Counted from the first letter of the stretch, positions 1 through 11,216 are shown. The stretch is DNA of 64,000 nucleotides from Tridacna crocea (GCA_943736015.1 OX031065.1:40996427-41060426); one strand, 5' to 3'. The notes: generated by a model not told the origin, from the sequence alone. Translations and numbers: made by a program.

Positions 1-1634
1 AAACATTTTGACGTAAATTACATGTAATCCGTCCAAATTTATAAGGAAATCATAGAGGTCTAAAATTCTGTTGTGTGAGTCCAAAATGAGACTGTAAGCT
101 GATCATCACATATGAAATCATTATCTTAATTAACATACCTATGCAATTTAATGCTGTGTGACATGGTGTCAGAAGATGCATTTATTCGGAATATAAACCT
201 TTGTATCTTTTCTTATTTCTGATCCAAACATAGATTTTAAGGTTTCTTTGAAACCGCCTCAGTGAGGCGGTTCTAATGATCAACCAAAACCTATGTTTTA
301 AACAAAAATAAGAAAAATAGCCCATACCCCTGCAAACCCCACTTTTCACTTTATAAAGTGGGGTTCACAGGAGTTTGAACTGCACGGGATTGTTAACGTA
401 ATGAATAGTCACTTTGAAGCAAATACGCTCAAAGTTGACGGCATATAGAAAAATTCCCAGATAATGGACAAAATGCAATCTTTGCACTCAGTGCAATTGA
501 ATTTTTTTCTTATTGATTAGAATCTCCTAATCGTTTGCTGAAAATCTGGAAAGTTTTCTTTGACCAGGTCAAAATATTTCAAAGCATGCAGCCGCTCTCT
601 AGAGATAGCCATTGCAAATTACTCAAGGGCCATATCTGCTGAGCAACCCTACCGATTACCATGACATTTGTTGCGAAATGTTCCTCTCTCCATAGGCGCT
701 TGAAGTTCTTCGCTCTGAAAACCCCCTCAAAATGCTAAATATCAAGGTTAATATTGACGCAATCTATATGCAATTTCGTAATGGCTCATGTAGCAAAAAT
801 ATTTAGAATTTTTGACCTGTTTTTGCATTTATACGTCAAGCGCATGTGCTCTTTCCGACATCATTCTTCAAGAGTATTTGCACATGTTTGCAGCCCTATT
901 CCTTTATCAAAGTACTGAAAATACTGACAGGCTAGCGAATTTGGAACTAGTGTGTGGTTATGGTAAATGTAAATCTTTGTTGATTTATACCTGATTGAAG
1001 AAATATTGTCATATCTGGTTTCTGGGTCCGTTCCAGGTCCATCGGTTCAATCTGGTTATTAAATCCAAGTTGGTTCAATTCAAATGCAGTTCAATCCATT
1101 GACTTTACCCGAAGCTCTTGACTATTTTCTTCTCTAGGAAATATTACGATAAACTTCGGTTTGTTAACTTTCAATTTAAAACAGGTTATTTTGTTGAGAT
1201 GAAATCTCCTGCCTAAAAAGACATCTTCAGATAGAAAGAAATAAGAGGTAAATTGTGTTTTGCATGTACACCTTGCCTTTTAGTTATTTCCATAGCATAG
1301 CATTTGAAAAGATAAGACAAATATGATGCAGCCTATAAACAAAATTAATACGAAGTTTCATGAAATTTTGTCCAATAGTTAAAAAGATATCAGTCCGTAA
1401 TGGAAACATACATCAAGCCCCCCCCCCCTTTCTGATGACACGGCATCAAATGAAAAAATGAAGAAGGAATCTTTATCGGTGGACTATCGTAAGGAATACA
1501 TTAAGGATGTTTCACCAATTTTCATCAAGGATTTTAAAAGATGTCTGTCTGGACAGAGGAGCAGACAGACAGTGTGGAACAAGATCAGGCTACACAGTTT
1601 GTGCAACCTGATCTTGGATCTGAACTATAATGTT
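1..1634. other. No gene recognised; two short hairpins and a poly-C run
   Basis: No open frame here looks like a protein. Two perfect or near-perfect hairpins are visible. At 252-272 the sequence AACCGCCTC-AGT-GAGGCGGTT folds on itself, and longer A/T-rich arms around it (about 211-320) also pair partly. At 335-365 AACCCCACTTT pairs with AAAGTGGGGTT. A run of 11 C lies at 1418-1428. These look like remains of foldback repeats. Confidence 0.5.
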
Positions 1635-1759
1635 ATTAATCAAGTGATTTCGTATTGGCCCAGTTACAGGTCCGAGGTCAGCCGTATTGGCACGAGGCCG
1701 AGGATCAATATGGCTGACCGAGGACCTGTAACTGGGCAATACGAAATCACTTGATTAAT
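1635..1759. repeat. Near-perfect foldback repeat, arms about 46 bp
   Basis: The left arm (from 1635, starting ATTAATCAAGTGATTTCG) is matched by its reverse complement ending at 1759, with a loop of roughly 28 bp rich in CGTATTGG and GAGGC motifs. Related CGTATTGG/GAGGTC motifs recur at about 2010-2085, so the hairpin is probably part of a larger repeat interrupted by the MITE fragment at 1774. No coding potential. Confidence 0.75.
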
Positions 1760-1773
1760 GACAATTTTATTAA

Positions 1774-1926
1774 TTAACCCTTTTACGACCCTGAAAAAGA
1801 AGCCTTCTGAAAAGATTGTGAGAAAAGGAGAAAATGCTGGAAACGAGTATTTTCTCCTTTTTCCCACAATGTTTTCTACCCTGCTGGAAACAAATACCAA
1901 TTTTTGGGTTACGTTTACTTTGCCGC
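1774..1926 (+). repeat. Fragment of the TTAA/CCCTTT palindromic MITE
   Basis: Starts TTAACCCTTTTACGACCCTG and carries the central snap-back found in this family (GAGAAAATGCTGG pairing with a downstream ATTTTCTCC segment), then stops without its second end. It is the first of more than fifteen members in the window and appears truncated on the right. Confidence 0.6.
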
Positions 1927-1930
1927 CTCT

Positions 1931-1998
1931 TTGAACGTGATTGGCTAAAAGTAAGCGCAGACGCTCACGCAAGTGAACTTTTGGCCAATCACATTCAA
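1931..1998. repeat. Short inverted repeat
   Basis: TTGAACGTGATTGGCTAAAAG at the left pairs with CTTTTGGCCAATCACATTCAA at the right, about 22-bp arms with a GC-rich loop. Probably part of the same compound repeat as the 1635 hairpin. Confidence 0.6.
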
Positions 1999-2287
1999 GG
2001 ATTTCTGTATTGGTCGCGGGTCATCAATATTGATACGAGGTCAACTGTATTGATTGGAGGCCAAGTCGTATTAAGCCTGGGTCACGACATGTGTACTATA
2101 CGAAGTCAGAAATGTGACTGGTATCTCGTGGACCGGTTTCCATGTATAACTTCTATATATCCAAAAGTTAATTAATAATAACCGATAATGGGATATTTTT
2201 CTTTTACAAAAATATACACATCCGCCAGAATGTTTTATTTAACCTTTTTTTAAGCAGGTTGAGGAATAACTTGGATTATACAGTTAA

Positions 2288-2510
2288 TTAACCCATTACC
2301 ACAAAAATTTTAGATCTATCCAAATTGAAAGCATTTGGAGATGACAATTTCAAAGTGGCTCAAATGTTGCAATGTTTGCTTTGATAGGAAAAAAAACCTG
2401 GGAAAAGGAGAAAATGCTGCTTACCAGCATTTTCTCCTTTTCCAACAATGATTTCAAAAGGCTTCTTCCTCACAGGCGTTAAAAGTTGTTGTTGTGTGGT
2501 AAAGGGTTAA
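2288..2510 (+). mobile_element. Palindromic MITE with TTAA ends (piggyBac-like)
   Basis: Bounded by TTAA on both sides (2288-2291, 2507-2510), with terminal inverted repeats CCCATTACCACA / TGTGGTAAAGGG. The middle contains the family snap-back GGAGAAAATGCTGC...CCAGCATTTTCTCC. TTAA duplication plus a terminal CCC triplet are hallmarks of piggyBac elements, so this is most simply a non-autonomous piggyBac derivative. Other TTAA-using superfamilies such as Kolobok are not excluded. No open frame. Confidence 0.75.
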
Positions 2511-2536
2511 CAGCAACGGATGCAATAGTCACCTAT

Positions 2537-2765
2537 TTAACTCTTTACAAAACCAAACATTTTACGGCCCTCCACATTAAAAGCTGTTCCAGACAATAAA
2601 GTTAAATGTGATTAAATTGATGAAAACATTCTAAAAGGGTTGAAAAAACACGAGAAAAGGGGAAAATGCTTGTATCTAGTATTTCCTATTTCTTTTCCCG
2701 CAATGTTTTCAAAGGGCTTCTTCCCCACTAATGTGAAAACTTGGGACTGTGTGGTAAAAGGTTAA
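2537..2765 (+). mobile_element. Palindromic MITE with TTAA ends (piggyBac-like)
   Basis: Second member of the family, 26 bp after the previous one. It has TTAA at 2537-2540 and 2762-2765, ends CTCTTTACAAAACC and GTGTGGTAAAAGG, and an imperfect central palindrome. It is more diverged than most copies in the window. Confidence 0.7.
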
Positions 2766-3530
2766 TATACAAGACGTTAAACAACAGTTTCACATATCAC
2801 TTTCGCATTCAAAATGATCTAAATAAGGAATGACTGGAGGAATGAGAGAGGTTCCCTGGCCAGTGAGGGCTTGTGTAGCTGGGATTTGCTACAAGTCACC
2901 TGGGGGTATTACTTTTAGATCCATTCATACTTTTATGTACTCCGGGATAGGAATCAGTGATATGAGCCTGATTTGCATATAGGTCACTTACTTTACATAT
3001 AAGCAAGCATCATGTACCTTATCAATGACATCTTGTACAATCTACTGCTTTGAAAGTGGACAAGTTCAAATTGGGATGGTAGAGACTCTGCGCTTGAAGT
3101 CAAAGTTGTCGTAATGACTGAATTAAGATTCTTAACAGTAAGGAGTATTTTTTGTGAGGCAGTATTTTGAAACTGTGGGTTTTTTTTGTTTACATTGAGT
3201 CTGACTCAATCTGGATGCCTATAGACTAGCTTTGCTAGTCTAAAATCATATTTTACAGTTTTATTCTTAATCTGATTTGACCTTTACATGTTTCAGTATT
3301 TACATCTGTGACCAGCCTTGTAGTCTGTTGTGTGAACTATATACGGGCGAGTTAAGGGTGGAGTCATTCTTGGCGACTGTTGCGACTTTTAAGACACCAG
3401 TCCGCACAAACATATAGAGTTTTCTTCATGGCTCCCAGTGAAATCTGCCTTATAGTGGAGATTTCGGTAATAGTCATAGAATAAATCATGTATTTTAACA
3501 CAGGTACATGAAATGTAGTTTTCATATTTT
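2766..3530. other. No feature recognised
   Basis: Roughly 765 bp of AT-rich sequence without a convincing open frame, splice-bounded exon or repeat that I can match elsewhere in the window. Confidence 0.4.
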
Positions 3531-4010
3531 GTCGACAGCCGTATCATTCAGACTACGAAACCATCGACAGCCGTATCACTGGTAATCGACATCCGTATCC
3601 TGATATTTTTCAAAGGTCCATAAAATCTTCCAGAGTGCATGAATTATGCCAAACACACTTTGTTGTAGAAGCGTAAATGATACACGAAATATATAAGGCG
3701 TTTTGTTGCTTTCGTACCTTTTATAATGCATTAGATTGATGATATTCTATGTAAATTGATTTTTTTCGAAAGAATGGGTATTTTATAGTGTTTTTCAGCG
3801 TCACAACTCTCTATAAGTGAACAGACAAATAACACGTTGTCTGTTTAAAAGATTGATAGCGTTTGTAAATGTTAATACTTACGTTTTTGCTTCTCCAAGG
3901 GCATCAAAGTCACCTTGTCCCCCTGTCGACAGCCGTACCGCTCGGTCGAAAACCGTATTCCTCGGTCAACAGCAGCTTTAGGCAGTACCAGCTCGGTCGA
4001 CAGCAGAAAT
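3531..4010 (+). repeat. Two clusters of GTCGACAGCCGTA short repeats
   Basis: GTCGACAGCCGTATCA-like units occur three times near 3532-3600. A second cluster at about 3924-4010 has a roughly 20-bp period (GTCGACAGCCGTACCGCTCG then GTCGAAAACCGTATTCCTCG). Both are in the same orientation with AT-rich sequence between, so they are not terminal inverted repeats. Nature unknown. Confidence 0.5.
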
Positions 4011-4029
4011 AGCGATTTTGGTATTACCC

Positions 4030-4540
4030 CCGTGTTTTTATGAGTGTTGAAATTGCATCTTTGCTATCCAAACAATGTAATTAATGTATTGCATTTCTCT
4101 GTTATATCTTTTCTTTAAATGTGTTGATGCTTATGTTTTTTTTTTTATATATAAAACACATTTTTAAAAGATGGATAAATATTTTATGGTATCCAATATG
4201 CTTTTTACGTTAATAGCAACTTTATCATCCTAAACAAAAAGAGAGACAGACATGATTTTATCACTAAGCATTTGATTGACTTTGCCATGTTTTATATTTC
4301 ATCATTGATTTTAACCATGTAAGGCAAATTCAAAATAAAGCAATGTTAAAAATCATCAAGATGGTGACTACGTAATTTCCATTAATTTGTACACAGATTG
4401 AAGTTAGAAATACTATAAAAATCATGGGTACATATTGATTTCACTTTGGTACGTTTTGACTTCACTTGGGTACGCTCTGACTCCACTTGGGTATGTTTTG
4501 ACTTGGGTACGTTTTGGTTTGGGTACGTTTTGACAACAGT
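4030..4540 (+). repeat. Interspersed repeat A, uninterrupted copy, ending in a TTGGGTACGTTTTGAC minisatellite
   Basis: About 400 bp of AT-rich sequence followed at 4436-4540 by about five 14-28 bp units of the type TTGGGTACGTTTTGACTTCAC. Two other copies occur: 22885-23235 continued at 25557-25640, split by a HINE-like insertion, and an inverted copy at about 56070-56640 with the minisatellite on its left. Comparing copies shows the uninterrupted target of the 23.2 kb insertion. Confidence 0.75.
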
Positions 4541-4547
4541 GCAACTG

Positions 4548-6113
4548 TCAATGTACAGTCGTAATTGCTGTATTTTACCTTGCGTTTCATATTTCAGGTT
4601 GTATTTACTGTATACGGAGGGGATGAAATATCCTTGTCGCCACTGTTTTAGGGTCCAAACAAAAACAGTAATCAGCATTTTAACTTTACTAATGATAATC
4701 TTTATGTACTTTTGGTTTCTATCCCAGTCACATACGCCATTTTCTTAATCGAATTACAATACTTCAAAATTAGGTCGATCATAGTACAGATAACTATCCC
4801 TAAAGGCAATGTTGCTTTTTGACTGATCGCCTCTGGGTACAGAGACAACCAAGACAAAATCAGCTGAAAACTCTGCACAGATTTTGTGCGCAAGTTTGAA
4901 CTCTTATAATCTCAAAAATAGAGCACATAACTAGAATTTAAATATACCTGTGGCTTGCGTATTCAATATTCCTTCGTTTGAAATACAAATATTTTCAATT
5001 TAAACACTAATCGTGAGAAAAAAAACATGCATTTCATCAGTTACCCGAGTTGTTTACGTTCCTGAAACATACAAAATGGCCGCCATGCATGATACATTTC
5101 GTCAGTAATTTTTCCGAGATAAAACTGTTGTAAACGACTTCTACAAGCTTTTTATGTAATGAAAGGTATAACAATTTATTTTTGGTCATGTTTAGTACTA
5201 AAAGTTAATTGCATTTCCTAGCGCTCTATATTTGCTACCGGAAAATTTACGATGGACTTGAGACGGTACGGTGTAAATATTAAATAAATATTAAAAAGAT
5301 AACCGAGGTGTCTGATTATGGAGACTAAGGTGGATCAAAGACTTAAAATGCTAGAATTGATAGCAAAAGTTCATGGCTGATTTCCATAAAATCGTGTATG
5401 TAAGCATTTCGCATTCAGTTTTAGATGTTAGAAAAGATTTTTTGAGGTGTAATGGCATAGATTTGGAGTTTTCAAGTGCTTTGGTGTGTTTTGCGGTATT
5501 TTTCGAGTGGTTTTGGGGTGTTTAATCCAAAACATACTTTACAAACTAGGTCAGGTCAAAGCTGCAGAGCCAGATAAATTTTCAAATTTAGAGCGAGTTC
5601 CATGATATTTAAGTCTGAAATTCATTGTTTGCATGGTTTAGAAGAGTTGATTTCAAACGATGTCAGTCATGTCGAAATTCCTTCCTCATAATATGCTAAG
5701 TTCTACTGTCTCAATACGAGAATTCCAGACCATCGTGAAATCAGCCCAAGTTCATGAATTTTCATTATAAGATCACAATATTTACAATATAGGTGCTCTC
5801 GACTGAGTTGACTGACCAATCAAATAAGCTAATTTTAAATTGGAGTCACATTCTCCTTTTTCTAGCGTAGGTATATGAGTTCTGGAGGTCAAGTCCAAGG
5901 ATAAAGAACAAATTCCAGACATACCAAGAAAAAGTAGTTCTTCAGTGATTGGGTTAAAAGCAGAGTAACTGCACCTCGTTTATGAAGTAAATACAATGTT
6001 TTTCATCCAATTTTTTGCATGATTCTTCAACCCACTATAGACACCCCCAACTCACCCTGAGCTCCTCGAGTTTATCGCTAAAAGTCAAACGTTTTGACAA
6101 ACGTGCGACTTAA
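4548..6113. repeat. Segmental duplication, copy A
   Basis: This stretch matches 36376-38380 in the same orientation, by eye about 80-90% identical over long blocks, for example around 4548-4650, 5360-5780 and 5850-6110. Copy B has two extra segments that A lacks (about 817 bp at 37062-37878 and about 160 bp near 37940-38100). Read on the minus strand, both copies carry the same intron-bounded 64-bp segment (4579-4642 here). Both also carry a 53-bp segment (6056-6108 here) open in one frame and followed by a GTGAGT donor. The shared block is therefore probably part of a duplicated gene, not a plain transposon. Confidence 0.75.
4579..4642 (-). CDS. Putative 64-bp internal exon (copy A), unidentified gene
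   Basis: On the minus strand a pyrimidine-containing tract ends CCTAAAACAG, followed by 64 bp open in one frame, then the donor GTAAAATA. It encodes WRQGYFIPSVYSKYNL-K-YETQ plus one base. The paralogous exon at 36419-36482 has identical length and boundaries and differs by only two bases as I read it (one silent, one K/E), whereas the flanks differ more. I do not recognise the protein. The frame enters at phase 0, which fits the phase at which the 53-bp candidate exon at 6056-6108 leaves. It could be a pseudogene. Confidence 0.4.
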
Positions 6114-6164
6114 AAAAAGAAAAATCTCCAAATGACAAATACCAAACTGGTACAAAAGATCTTA

Positions 6165-6310
6165 AGTTTTCTGATAGGATAAAAAACATTATGGAAAAAG
6201 GAGAAAATGCTGGTTGGTAGTACTTATTTTCTTGTTTTTGACAATGGTTTCAAAGAGCTCTCTCTCACAAAGGCTATTTTATAAGATTTCTTCCAAAAGG
6301 TCTTTAACTC
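6165..6310 (+). repeat. Truncated TTAA-type MITE fragment
   Basis: Contains AAAAACATTATGGAAAAAGG and GAGAAAATGCTGG typical of the family centre, but the ends are missing and the second arm is degraded. Confidence 0.5.
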
Positions 6311-6413
6311 AGGGCTATTTGGAAAGACTATAGAGAAATATTTTCTCTGTGCTATTGTTTACCAAACATGCTTCAAGAAGGGACAGAAACATTAGACTAT
6401 GAGCAATATAGGA

Positions 6414-7574
6414 AACAAGAGGGCCAAGATGGCCCTGGATCGCTCACCTGAATTTTTGAGAGGACCCTAGCCCTTTTTTTTTTAAGGTATTGAAACACTG
6501 GAAACAAAATCATTATTTTGTCAAGCAAGTTTTAAAAGGTCACCTGTAAAAGTCCTTTCAAAATCTGGCCAGCAGTGTCAAAAAAGAAGAATTTTTAGGA
6601 GTTTCTTAATTTCTGTACAGTGCAAGTAGCCCCCATTCACCAGAGCAATGTTTCTCGATGAATCAAACTTTCATAAACAATTTTTGAAAACGGTCACCCA
6701 AGGAATATCTCTGTAAAATTTTTTCCAAAATATGACCAGCCGTTTCAGAGAAGAAGAATTTTTAAGAATTTCTTCATTGCCCTATAGTGCAAGTAGCCCC
6801 CATTCACCAGAGCCATGTTCCTTGATGAATCAAAATTTCGGGAATACATTTTGAAAAGGGTCACCCAAGGAACATCTCTGTGAAATTATTTCAAAATCTG
6901 ACCAGCCGTTCGAGAGAAGAAGAATTTTTCAGAATCTCTTCATTTCTGTATAGGGTCACCCAAGGAATATCTCGGAGAAAATTTTTCCAAAATATGACCA
7001 GCCGTTTCAGAGAAGAAGAATTTTTAAGAATTTCTTCATTGCCCTATAGTGCAAGTAGCCCCAATTCACCAGAGCCATGTTCCTTGATGAATCAAAATTT
7101 CACGAACAATTTTTGAAAAGGGTCACCCAAGGAACATATCTGTGAAATTATTTCAATATCCGACCAGCGGTTTCAGAGGAGAAGATTTTTAAAGAATTCC
7201 TTCATTTCTGTATAGTGCAAGTAGCCCCCATTCACCAGAGCCACATTTTTTGATGAATCAAAATTTCACGAACAGTTTTTTTAAAGGGTCACCCAAGGAA
7301 CATCTGTGTGAAATTATTTCAAAATCCGACCAGCGATTTCAGAGGAGAAGATTTTTAAAGAATTTGCTAAATGGCAACCAGAGTGTTTGATGGAATCAAA
7401 TTCTGTGAACATTTTTTAAAGAGGACCTCCCAAGGAACATTCCTGCCAAGTTTGGTCCAAATCTGCCCAGCGGTTTAGGAGGAGTTGATGTTTAAAGAAT
7501 TGTTGACGACGCACGATGGACGACGGACACCGGGTGATCCTAAAAGCTCCCCTTGTGCTCAGGTGAGCTAAAAA
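6414..7574 (+). mobile_element. HINE-like element, 166-bp core type
   Basis: Begins AACAAGAG followed by the hairpin GGGCC-AAGAT-GGCCC and GCTCACCTGAATTTTTGAG. It ends with CACCGGGTGATCCTAAAAGC, a degraded version of the 3' hairpin, then TCAGGTGAGCTAAAAA. The centre is an array of units of about 166 bp, each with a CAAGTAGCCCCCATTCACCA segment and a GGGTCACCCAAGGAACAT segment. The ends contain the subterminal inverted pair GCTCACCTGA / TCAGGTGAGC. No protein is encoded. The architecture (terminal hairpins, subterminal inverted repeats, central satellite-like array) resembles Helentron-associated HINE elements of bivalves. That assignment is inference. Confidence 0.8.
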
Positions 7575-7918
7575 GTAGTTCCGGCTTACATTCTAAAACT
7601 ATATCATCACTAGTGATGATATGATATCATCACTAGAGATGTTATTCACTATGAAAAACTGAAAAAATAATACATGAACAGTGAATAATCTAGATTTTGC
7701 TAACAATGAGTCCTGGGACTCGCAAGTGTGAAATCAGTGAGTCCCAGACCAAAATCAATGAGTCCAGCTTTAAAAATACAAAGTCCCACTAAGGTTTGTT
7801 AGCAAACATTTCATGATTTAAGAACTTTTTTAGCAGATGTAAATAACAGACAAAAAACCGAAAATAGGTTTTAGTAACTTTATAAACAAATTAACATATG
7901 TCTATGATATGGAACAAT

Positions 7919-8065
7919 TTAACCATTTCACAAACAATCCCCTTGTTTCAATGACTTGTCTTTTGAAAACATTGTGAAAAAAAGAAAGCGCTCAGAACAC
8001 GAAGTTTCTCATTTTCCACAATATTTTCTATCCTATCAGAGAATTGGAATTTATTAGCCCTTCAC
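7919..8065 (+). repeat. Degraded TTAA-type MITE inside the 7679 element
   Basis: TTTAACCATTTCACAAACAATC at the left and a CACAATATTTTCTATCCTA segment at the right follow the family order, but the palindromic centre is eroded and the right end is lost. Confidence 0.45.
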
Positions 8066-8878
8066 CTAGTGGGGGGCCGATGAACGATTATAGTCGAAAG
8101 TCACTTGGTTTTGGCTTCCGATTTCGATAATCGATTGAGAAATCCCGGAATCGATTGTAGTCGGTTGCTAACCTGGCTTGGTGCCAAAACTTGAATTCTG
8201 GTTTTTAGCGCTTGGTTTCGTGATTCTTATTAATCACAATCTTGGATTAAACAAACGAAAATTGGCTGAAAAATGAGAAACAAATCTTTGTCCATGAATG
8301 TCCTGACAAAAGTTGACAGCTCGGCAAGCTTCCCTGAGCCCGGGTTTTGACATTTGGAAATTTGAAATGACTGGTCTTTGATGGTGAAAGATATCTGCCT
8401 AAATGTCAGTCTGAGGCATGAAATTATCGTCTAGAACTTCATATAACCTAGCTTGCGTGCATCGGGCAGAAATATAGGTTAAACACAATCAGTATAAAAT
8501 GCGAAGGACACCCGGATGATAATGAAGCTGGCGAGTCATTTATGACAGAGTAAGGAAAGTGTTATTCCTCTTATCTAGTGTAAAGTGACTGGTTTTTAAG
8601 TTACTGCTATTTAAACTGACTAAATGATGTCAAATCATGTAGTAATACTTCATCAGAAACTAACTGTCAAGAAAAAATAGATCGACAAAAAAGCGCAAAA
8701 ACCCATGACACTACAATGAGCAGCGTGGCGTCGTCCGATCAGAAGGACTTCAAACTATCTTCTTATCTTTAATAATGAATTTTAAAAGTGAATTCACACA
8801 AATTTCTGAATAAAGCAATAAGTGGAAGCTAAAATTCTGTTCATGAGTGGAAATAATGTTTTATGAAATGAAAATAAA

Positions 8879-8894
8879 GGGGGGGGGGGGGGGG
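8879..8894 (+). repeat. Run of 16 G
   Basis: An uninterrupted G16 run preceded by AAAATAAA. Such runs are unstable in length and may form G-quadruplexes. It lies in a non-coding element interior. Confidence 0.9.
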
Positions 8895-9164
8895 AAGAGG
8901 AGTCTTCTGCAAATGTTTGAACTATTAGGTATAATTATGTGCGAAAATAAATATCATGCTAGTATGACTTGCTTAGAGGAAATGTATATGATCCGAATGC
9001 AACCAACGAAAATATCACTTTACAATCGTGAGCTTTACTAATTATTCGTACAATATGCTTTTCGTAACCTGTGCGTCCCGAGGGATGCACATATATTGCT
9101 TTTGTGCGTCTCAAGCAATTTTTGTGCGTCAGGGACGCAGGACGCGCAGCTAGATTATTCTCTG

Positions 9165-9741
9165 CATGAAGAAATCACGGTAATTCACCGATAGGAATAT
9201 AATAAAAAATATCTCTTCTAAAATAAAGCAGTGTGGAAATAAAGCTATTGCTTGAATAAAACTCAATGGATTATCCTCTTAAACAAAATGATTTACAAAA
9301 TATGCAAAAGGCAATATAGAAGCAAAGACCAATATATACATACCCTTTCTTAATGCCCGATGAGGGCCCTCCAGAGTGTGCATTCTGTTTTGCAGTGCTC
9401 ATTAAATAGTCAACTTTATCTTCTATTTCTTTTGCTCTATCACATAGCATAGTTAGGGAGTTTTCTATACTGTCCAGTCGAATACAAATTGCTTTGTTTA
9501 TGTTGAACAGAATTTGCTAAAACAAAAATGATACATATGCAAATAAATTATATCCTTCTTTTCTTTACATTTCTGTAACTTGGTCTCTTTTAACTCTTTA
9601 ACAAATCACAATAATTTAGACTTGCTAAAATCATTTACAAAAATCAAAATGCTGTATCTAGCATTGGTATCAGGGCTGCCTTTGGTTTTGTCCTGATAGG
9701 TCACAGAAATATTTCGTACATTATAATAAAATGAATTACTT
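9165..9741. other. No feature recognised
   Basis: Ordinary AT-rich sequence without a supported exon or a repeat matched elsewhere in the window. Confidence 0.4.
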
Positions 9742-10145
9742 GTGCAATCGATGGATCCATTGATAGCGCAACAATCAATTGATCATGCAAGTATCGCTCA
9801 ATCTCGCTGTGCTAACGATGGATGGTCACGTACTATAGATCATCCGCGTCAGACTCCGTCATTTGCCCTTGCTCCAGCCTCTGACCCACTGGGATGGCTC
9901 AGTGGTAGCCCATGCAAATCAGTCCTGGCTACATCAAACCCATCAACGAAGGGCGCATCACGATCTATCGATAGTTGTGCTAACAACAGATCCATTGATA
10001 GTACAGCGTGATCAATCGATGGCGCAGATTGGTCGTGTTATCGACTGATCTGGGCCATCGATCACACTGCACTATCAATGGTGCGCTATCGATGGATCCA
10101 TTATTAGCACATTGGTGTGCTATCCGTGGATCCATAATTAGTGCA
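9742..10145. repeat. ATCGATGGATCCATTGATAG repeat, left part
   Basis: Several partly palindromic units built from ATCGATGGATCCATTGATAG and GCGCA/GTGCTA motifs lie at about 9745-9790, 9960-10050 and 10060-10145 in both orientations. The same motif set resumes at about 12455-12565. The intervening SINEs and hAT element therefore probably split one original repeat. Confidence 0.65.
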
Positions 10146-10149
10146 ACCA

Positions 10150-10462
10150 TCGCTAGTTGATTCATTGTATGTTGTTTTAAACAGTATTTCAGCTATATCG
10201 CAGCGGCCAGTGCAACTATTCTTGTATTCCTAGTTCTCTTAACCAGTACTCAGCACAAAATTCCTTCCAAGCCACTGGATGCTTTCCCACATAAAATGCG
10301 GAAACAATGGACAACGGTAAGAGAGGAATGCATCCTGTCTCAATGACTATCATTTGTCATCGGAAGAAATATTGGTGAGCCAGGGATCTAACCAGCCACA
10401 TCCTTTTCTCAAGAACAGGATCCTGTACGCTGCCGAATGAGCTATAGGGCTTGGCACTACAA
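10150..10462 (-). repeat. tRNA-derived SINE, copy 1
   Basis: On the minus strand the head near 10462 has TAGCTCATTCGG (box A-like) and GGTTAGATCCC (box B-like). It is followed by a body shared with the copy at 10735-11050 and a tail with GCCGCTGCGATATAGCTGAAATA. RNA polymerase III would read it towards lower coordinates. The copy is diverged, with its tail decayed. Confidence 0.65.
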
Positions 10463-10734
10463 TCGACAGATCGCATTGCGCCATCGGTCAATTGGTTTGG
10501 GGCATGCAGGACTGATTGGCATGTTGCTTGTTTTATCTTGGCTTCAACTGTTCGTGTGAGTTATATGTGTGGCTGTGGTAAGGTCTAAGGGAAATCAGTA
10601 GTTTTCGACACACTTGATATTCGTATCTTATACTTTCAGTTGGGGGAGCAGCAGGTTAGGCCTAGAATAGTAGGCCTATTGGCAGTCGGTGAGGCACAGA
10701 TGTTTTTTCCTGGCTTTCTCACACCAGTACTGAA

Positions 10735-11050
10735 ACTGGTTTGATTGATTGTATGGTGTTTGGCGCCTTTTTCAAGTATATCAGTTATATTGCAGCAGCC
10801 AGTGGACCTATTTAAGCTTTCCTGGAGTTGTGTTAACCAGTACTCTGCACAATATTCTTTCCAAGCCAATGGCAGCATTCCCACATAACCATTGTTGAAA
10901 CAATTGACAGCGGCGAGGGAGGAACGAATCCTGTCGCATTGTCTATCATCAATCCTCGGAAAGAATATTGGCCCAGCCGAAGATCGAACCAGCCACCCCC
11001 TGTTCTCATGTCTGCATCGATACCAACTGAGCTACCGGTCTTGGCACACC
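10735..11050 (-). repeat. tRNA-derived SINE, copy 2
   Basis: The minus-strand head at about 11046-10981 is a good tRNA-like segment: TAGCTCAGTTGGTA matches box A and GGTTCGATCTT matches box B. The body aligns with copy 1. The tail has GGCGCCAAACACCATACAATCAATCAA before the element stops near 10735. A tail of CAATCAAT type and the preceding core resemble widespread mollusc SINEs. No protein function is implied by the open frame that crosses it. Confidence 0.75.
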
Positions 11051-11059
11051 TAATACACG

Positions 11060-11216
11060 TATCTTTCCAAAGCCAATGACTACCTTACTCACATGCCTCA
11101 GCAGAGGTAAGAGGCGAAAATAAGCCAGAAAGAAATTTTGCCTCAACCGGTTATTGAACTCACAACCACCAGGTCATGAGTCTTACACACTCACCAGAGC
11201 CATCTGAGCCGTTCAG
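11060..11216 (-). repeat. Third, partial tRNA-SINE head
   Basis: The minus strand reads GGCTCAGATGGCTCTGGTGAG then TGGTTGTGAGTTCAATAACC, a degraded tRNA-like box A/box B pair, with body-like sequence to 11060. It abuts the target site of the hAT element at 11257. Confidence 0.5.

Larger units (their letters stand above)
7679..9164. mobile_element. Non-autonomous hAT-like element with 6-bp target duplication
   Basis: The left end CAGTGAATAATCTAG and the reverse complement of the right end, CAGAGAATAATCTAG, match at 14 of 15 positions. CATGAA occurs directly outside both ends (7673-7678 and 9165-9170), a 6-bp target duplication. The end sequence resembles that of the autonomous hAT element at 38392 (CAGTGTTGAATCTAG), so the two may share a transposase family. 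The interior holds a MITE fragment and a segment near 8690-8790 that resembles 12080-12190 of another hAT element. No transposase frame is seen. Confidence 0.7.

Noticed and set aside
5070-5110. AAAATGGCCGCCATGC as a start codon with strong context
   Set aside because: The following frame is short and there is no supporting exon structure. It lies in duplication copy A in a part without a coding match in copy B.
6414-7574. CTAA at the element end read as a canonical Helitron CTRR terminus
   Set aside because: The 3' hairpin followed by CTAA is suggestive, but the starts do not begin with TC and the flanking A/T rule is not met. Helentron/HINE-like is the safer description.
10636-10884. 82-codon minus-strand frame with WKEYCAEYWLTQLQESL
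   Set aside because: It lies within a tRNA-derived SINE body, and the same reading occurs in decayed form in the neighbouring SINE copy.
10981-11046. Possible functional tRNA gene on the minus strand
   Set aside because: Box A and box B are good, but no full cloverleaf or acceptor stem is evident, and the segment continues into a SINE body shared with another copy.
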